From contig OX485807.1 of NCBI GenBank assembly GCA_950295325.1, positions 15,279,001-15,343,000 of the forward strand: a DNA stretch of 64,000 bases, written 5' to 3'. The first letter of the stretch is position 1. The number at the start of each line of letters is the position of its first letter. Positions 59,619 to 64,000 of this stretch are shown in pieces. The DNA is from Polytrichum commune. Taxonomy: Eukaryota; Streptophyta; Polytrichopsida; Polytrichales; Polytrichaceae. The translations under genes and the position numbers were made by a program. A model generated the notes under the pieces. That model was not told the origin of the DNA and searched no databases. It was given only the letters and a program-made list of their open reading frames with translations.

Positions 59619-62458
59619 ATGATTTCAGCTTGTGGGAAGCAGTTTGCACTGCCAATTAGCTGCGGAGGCACTCGCCATGTGCAGCTGAGTGAGAATCGGA
59701 GGAGCTTCAACCGAAATTTGTTGTGCAAATTTGTTGACCTAACCCTCCATCTTCGCACTCGCAAACCAACGCAGATTAGACATTGTGCAAGCATGGAATC
59801 GACAGGCTCCAGCAATTGTGCGTAGTTTGTATCTCACCTTTATCTTTGAGTTGGAAATTCAGATAAATCTTTCTCAGGAATTTAATTTGGTTCTAAGTTC
59901 TTTATCAAATGTTTCGCAATCATGCATGATAAACGGTTGGTAGGTTGCCAAGTTCCGAATTTCCACATTGCTGCTGATTAATTTCCACACTAAAATTGAA
60001 ATCTCCCGAATGATGGCGTTCGTTTTGACATCATCATCATCATACATAAATGTGTTGTGGTCTTGAAAATTAGGCACAGGGGTATCCCAGAGAATGGCAT
60101 CGACAAATGCACACAGTATTCGAGAGCTGGAAGATGAAGCTGCCTTCGCCAGTATTGCCAGTTTTGAAGGAGAAATATCAATCTGCGGTTTTGGGTCACT
60201 TCTTTCAGGTCTCTTGCACTAGTGAGGATTTCCCACAAAAATTGTGTTTTCTAAGCAATTCTTCTTGATGTTTTGCCCTTGTGAGAATTACCCAAGAATG
60301 TGTGTTTTTGGGGCAACTCTTCCTGTTCTCTTATCTTCGACCAATGGCCGACCTTTCTTCCTTGATATGGAGTTGGTCTCATTTTCTATGGCACTTTTGC
60401 AACCAGGATGTGTACAAGCCTCCTTGAATGTGAGGTTGTCATCTGCTGTACCTTTGTGCTAATTCAGTGAAAGTCATCAGTGAAAAGGGAGAGAATAGAG
60501 TTTCCCTTTTAACTAAATGGGACTTTTCTTTGGGAGTTGCTCCCCAATGATTCTATTGGTTGTTTTGCAAACAATATCAATAATTTCTTTCCACTTGTGG
60601 TGCATGCTCGGAGGTAGTGTTTGAATTTGAATGAAGAGCAACCTAATTCAGATCATTGAGGGCCAAACTCATTTTAGCACCTCTTGGCATGCCAAAATGA
60701 GTCTGACAATGAACCAGTATAGGATATTCTTCAATAAACCTCCACATTACTACCTCCAAACATGCAGCCAAAACTTACCGAACTGGAATGTGTTGTATCC
60801 ATAAACAATCATATCCTGACCAAAAGTCAGGGTAAAGTTAGAGGATAACTCTAATGTGGTCATTGAGTTTGATATAGCGTCGAAGAAGTCATTTGAAACA
60901 CTCAGGTCAAGTAGCTAATAAGCAATTGTTGGATACATTGTTACTTCAAGGAGTAGAGTGTTTAATGTAGTCATTATGTAATTGCGATCATTGTAATGAC
61001 CACATCATTAATTCGCAGATTATGTGGGAAGCTAAGGTCAACTAAAGTCTGGGGATTTACAAACTAAATGTAAGAAAATTTCTGATGCATAAACTGTTTT
61101 TCCCTAGTCTCAACTTCTTTTGTTTGTGGGTGAAGAGAAGAGTGCACTGTACACATTCCCAAACCTCCGCAATTTCAGAGTGGCTGTTCTGCGCGATTTC
61201 CAGCGTGTTTTTGCCCACGTGGCTCCCGTGTTCCTGGATCGAGGCATTGCAAATGTTAAAACCAAGGTTCTTCTTACAACCTTTTTCTTAGTTATGATTA
61301 TTCCCCATCATTGTGTCAATCTGCATTTTAGGTATCCTTTCTACATGGAGTCTTTTCTTAAAGGAATTACAAACCATATGCATGGAAGAAGTCACCTTGG
61401 TCAAATGGCTATTGCCACAGTGTAAATTTTATTTTATTTATTTCATTCGAGTGTTTGGTTGCCTCCTTTTGATTGCTTTGGGATTGAGTATGTGACTCTA
61501 AAAGCTTTACCTATCTCTCTTTATTCTTAATTTGTGGTTAAGAATAAAGAGACACTGGTTACACATCGGTTACCTTTATCTGTGAGTGTTGTCTGAACCT
61601 CAATGCCTATACAGATAAATATCTCTACATGGAGTCTGTGCCATGGGATATGATTACCATGACAATGCTTAGGTTCATCAGAAAAGAAATCAATCAAACT
61701 ACTCCTCATGTAACAAGGTCAAGCATATTTATTATGTGATGCAAACTATAACAAGGTCAAATCCTCTCTTAACACTTACAACAACAGTTGTGTGTTGAAT
61801 ACTTGTTATTTGGTTATAAATACTTGAACTTTTTTGGGTTTAAGATTTTATGAGCTCAATTTTGATCTCTTATTCTCTAACGGACGTTTTATTTGATCCC
61901 CTGGTGCAGGAGTTGTCAAGCCTGAGTGTGGAACCGTGTGAGGGGGAATCTATCCTTGTCACAGTTTTTGAAGTTTCTTTGAATGAGGTAAGTAAAACCT
62001 AGGCACAGATTCACAACAACAACAAAACTAAAGAGAACCATTCAATTCATGATTCTCAAATTCGGAAGCTGTAATGATTTTTTGCATCGAAGACTCAGTA
62101 ATTGATGTGGTTGGGTGTGTGGTTGTTGCAGGTCCCAGCTTTTATTGCAAGAGAACATGAATTTCGCTTTCTTGCGGTGTGCACGCAATGCTCTATCACC
62201 TTTATCAATACTTTGCTAATATGACACAGGGTTAACCTTTTGAGAGCGACCTTCGCTTTAACTTAATCCTTTAAGGTTACCTTACTGTTATTTTTATCTG
62301 ATTGATGTCAAAAGTGACTCCATCTAAAATGAAATAATCTTTCAATTATATTCTTCCAATTAGGCTGATACATGTATGAAAAGGAAATATTGGGAGATTC
62401 AGGCTTGTACAAATAACCCACATTTAAATACATACCTGCATGTGTTTTGTTTGCCACT

Positions 62459-62529
<71 letters not shown>

Positions 62530-63612
62530 TTTTCACTTCCTCTTTGCAATAGGTTCTGTAAAATAGTTTCAATCCCATAATCCAATTGAAAATTGACTTC
62601 AATACTTGTTTGGGGCTTGTACAAACTGTCACGTAGCTCAAAACCTTTAAGGGTGAATTTAAAGCCAAGGAAGACTCCATATTGGAAGAATCACGAAGCC
62701 AGAAAACCACATATTTTTAGATCATCTCAGTGTAATTCACATGAACTAACAAGATTCAAGGTATCATCATCTTGACAACTTGTCTTAAGAGCCCAGGAAT
62801 TGGAATTAGAGAAACATTTCTCTAATATTGAACTTTTGCTCATGTTTACTTGTCTGCAACTCTGGTGTTTGCTTTGACTGCCACAGGTCACCCCAGAAGG
62901 GAAAGATGGCCATCCATTCCCTCAGCAAGCAGTGAGTCTTTCAACCCTAGAAGCATGGATACATATTTCTTCAGGTGGTGACCTACTGATACTTTTGGAG
63001 GTTCCAACAAGACTATGCAAAATGCAAGTTGATGTGGCAAGAATAATAGTTTGTTGTTGATGTGTGACAAAATCAGGTGGTGTGCGCAAGATACAGTGAT
63101 GAAGAATATCGCCGCATACGATGTCAAGGTAACAAATGCAACTTAAACTAATCAAATTTGTGCGTCTTTCTACCCATTCATCACAAACTTAGAGAGGCAA
63201 AACTCTTATAGAAAACAAATAAACTTTTGACATAGCAGCATAAATTTCAATTCATGTCATGATCATGTCATGATCATTACATTATTTTTATCTATTATGT
63301 GCCACATTATACTACTACAAAGCAAAACAGTACACATATTAGTACATACATTATTAGATAGATACATTAGACACCACTAGGTATATTTAAACATAATAAT
63401 TACTTTATATGCCACCCTTTGGAATTTTGCAACGTTCACCTTCCTCGTGTCCTGTGGTGATCCTCTGTTTTTTGCATCCCCTTGAATTCATCTAATTTGA
63501 CAATGGTATTGCCAGGGAGTGATGAGGAGTATCATCGGCAGTACGGGAGACACAATATTGAGCAGATATGGCGAGACGATATATATCCATGCCGTGTCTA
63601 CCTCCGCCACTG
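59619..63612 (+). CDS. GGCT-fold-like protein, 3' end beyond window
   Basis: Exons: 59619-59821 (tentative first exon), about 60093 or 60117 to 60208, 61136-61266, 61910-61987, 62132-62176, 62887-62931, 63077-63128 and 63516-63612. Phases agree from the second exon on; the last ends in a GT donor, so the gene continues beyond 64000. Exon 2 ends ISICGFGSLLS, like the Y/FGSL loop that binds the gamma-glutamyl group in GGCT/ChaC/AIG2 proteins. Exon 5 has FIAREHEFRFLA, placed like their DxxE block with the catalytic Glu. Between them are RNFRVAVLRDFQRVFAHVAP and ILVTVFEV. Downstream CARYSDEEYRRIRCQ and RHNIEQIWRDDIYPCRVYLR are unlike classical GGCTs but recall an uncharacterised plant family. Exon 1 is Ser/Arg-rich and poor in acids, as a plastid transit peptide would be. 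Activity is inferred, not shown. Its join to exon 2 has two phase-compatible acceptors. Confidence 0.75.
60530..60870 (-). mobile_element. Palindromic MITE, GGCT-like intron copy
   Basis: The arms are in the order opposite to the FEY copy: GCATGCTCGGAGGTAGTGTT first, then TTACTACCTCCAAACATGC. Flanks TTGGTTGTTTTGC and GTATCCATAAACAATCAT belong to the outer arms. It lies between the exons ending 60208 and starting 61136. Confidence 0.85.
62460..62526 (+). repeat. Compound microsatellite (TC)n(TA)n
   Basis: About 17 TC units (62460-62494) run directly into 16 TA units (62495-62526), in an intron of the GGCT-like gene. The minus-strand frames here encode only YI/RE repeats and are artefacts. Confidence 0.97.
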
Positions 63613-63819
63613 GTACATACATCCATTCATACTCTCTACCATCTCCACTTTAAAATGTGCACAATAGCGTTACCTTAGGGTGCTGTCTAATTCGACACAA
63701 AATAGTTCTTTTTTAGAAGAGAGTTTCCACGTGGCATTTTCACATTGGTCACAACCTTGAATCCCCTTCGACACTCAAATTGTTGAATTAGACATCACTC
63801 TACGGTATCCTTCAACTCA

Positions 63820-64000
63820 GTGGGACATTTTCATCAGGAGTTGGTCCCCTATGATATGTTATTGGTTGTTTTGCTTCACAATCAATGATTTATTTCTGCT
63901 TGTGGTGCATTCTCTGAGGTAGTGCTTGAATTCGGATGAAGAGCAACCTATTTCATGAGGGTCGTTGAGGGCCAAACTTCTTTCAGCACCTCTTGATTGC
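63820..64000 (-). mobile_element. Palindromic MITE, copy cut by the window end
   Basis: TTTTCATCAGGAGTTGGTCC, TGGTTGTTTTGC and GTGCATTCTCTGAGGTAGTG through CAGCACCTCTTGATTGC match the first arm of the 60.6-kb copy in the same orientation. The second arm lies outside the window. Confidence 0.8.

Noticed and set aside
62399-62710. 103-codon minus-strand frame
   Set aside because: It is driven by the TC/TA microsatellite and lies in an intron of the GGCT-like gene.

Overview
The window is nuclear DNA of a land plant. Every recognisable gene is a plant endomembrane or metabolic housekeeping gene split into many short exons with GT-AG introns, and the rest is AT-rich DNA full of decayed plant transposons. 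The protein matches look clearly diverged from Arabidopsis, which with the intron sizes suggests a non-seed plant (bryophyte, lycophyte or fern), but I cannot name the species. There are no prokaryotic features.

Layout. Bases 1 to about 20,500 hold no intact gene. They hold a decayed PIF/Harbinger-like transposase with two relatives, a Ty1/copia pol 3' end with an LTR, a CACTA-like transposase remnant, a 359-bp tandem repeat, a long hairpin and several dispersed AT-rich repeats. Five gene models follow. The first four were rebuilt exon by exon from start to stop with phases that agree at every junction: a NIPA-type magnesium transporter (-, 20513-24551, 9 exons, 340 aa); a FOREVER YOUNG-like short-chain dehydrogenase (+, 31920-37027, 8 exons, 359 aa); Golgi tethering subunit COG7 (-, 37725-44213, 10 exons, 851 aa); and a class I alpha-mannosidase of the MNS1/2 type (-, 50446-58017, 14 exons, 641 aa). 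The fifth is a gamma-glutamylcyclotransferase-fold-like protein (+, from about 59619, running off the right edge). NIPA and FEY diverge, FEY and COG7 converge 0.7 kb apart, and MNS and the GGCT-like gene diverge across 1.6 kb.

The spaces at 24.6-31.7 kb and 44.2-50.4 kb are repeat nests. They contain a partial inverted copy of the NIPA 5' region joined to a fragment shared with a COG7 intron, a 1.3-kb near-palindromic foldback element with candidate 7-bp target duplications, a non-LTR-retrotransposon-like 3' coding remnant, four copies of a ~346-bp MITE, and two ~715-bp inverted copies of another repeat. A palindromic MITE family has copies inside or beside introns of FEY, COG7, MNS and the GGCT-like gene.

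COG7 and MNS both act in Golgi N-glycan handling (vesicle tethering and mannose trimming), but plant genes are not operons and I infer no shared regulation. The most unusual items are the GGCT-like gene with a recognisable glycine-rich loop and acidic site, the gene-fragment mosaic at 27.6-28.4 kb, and the foldback and MITE families.
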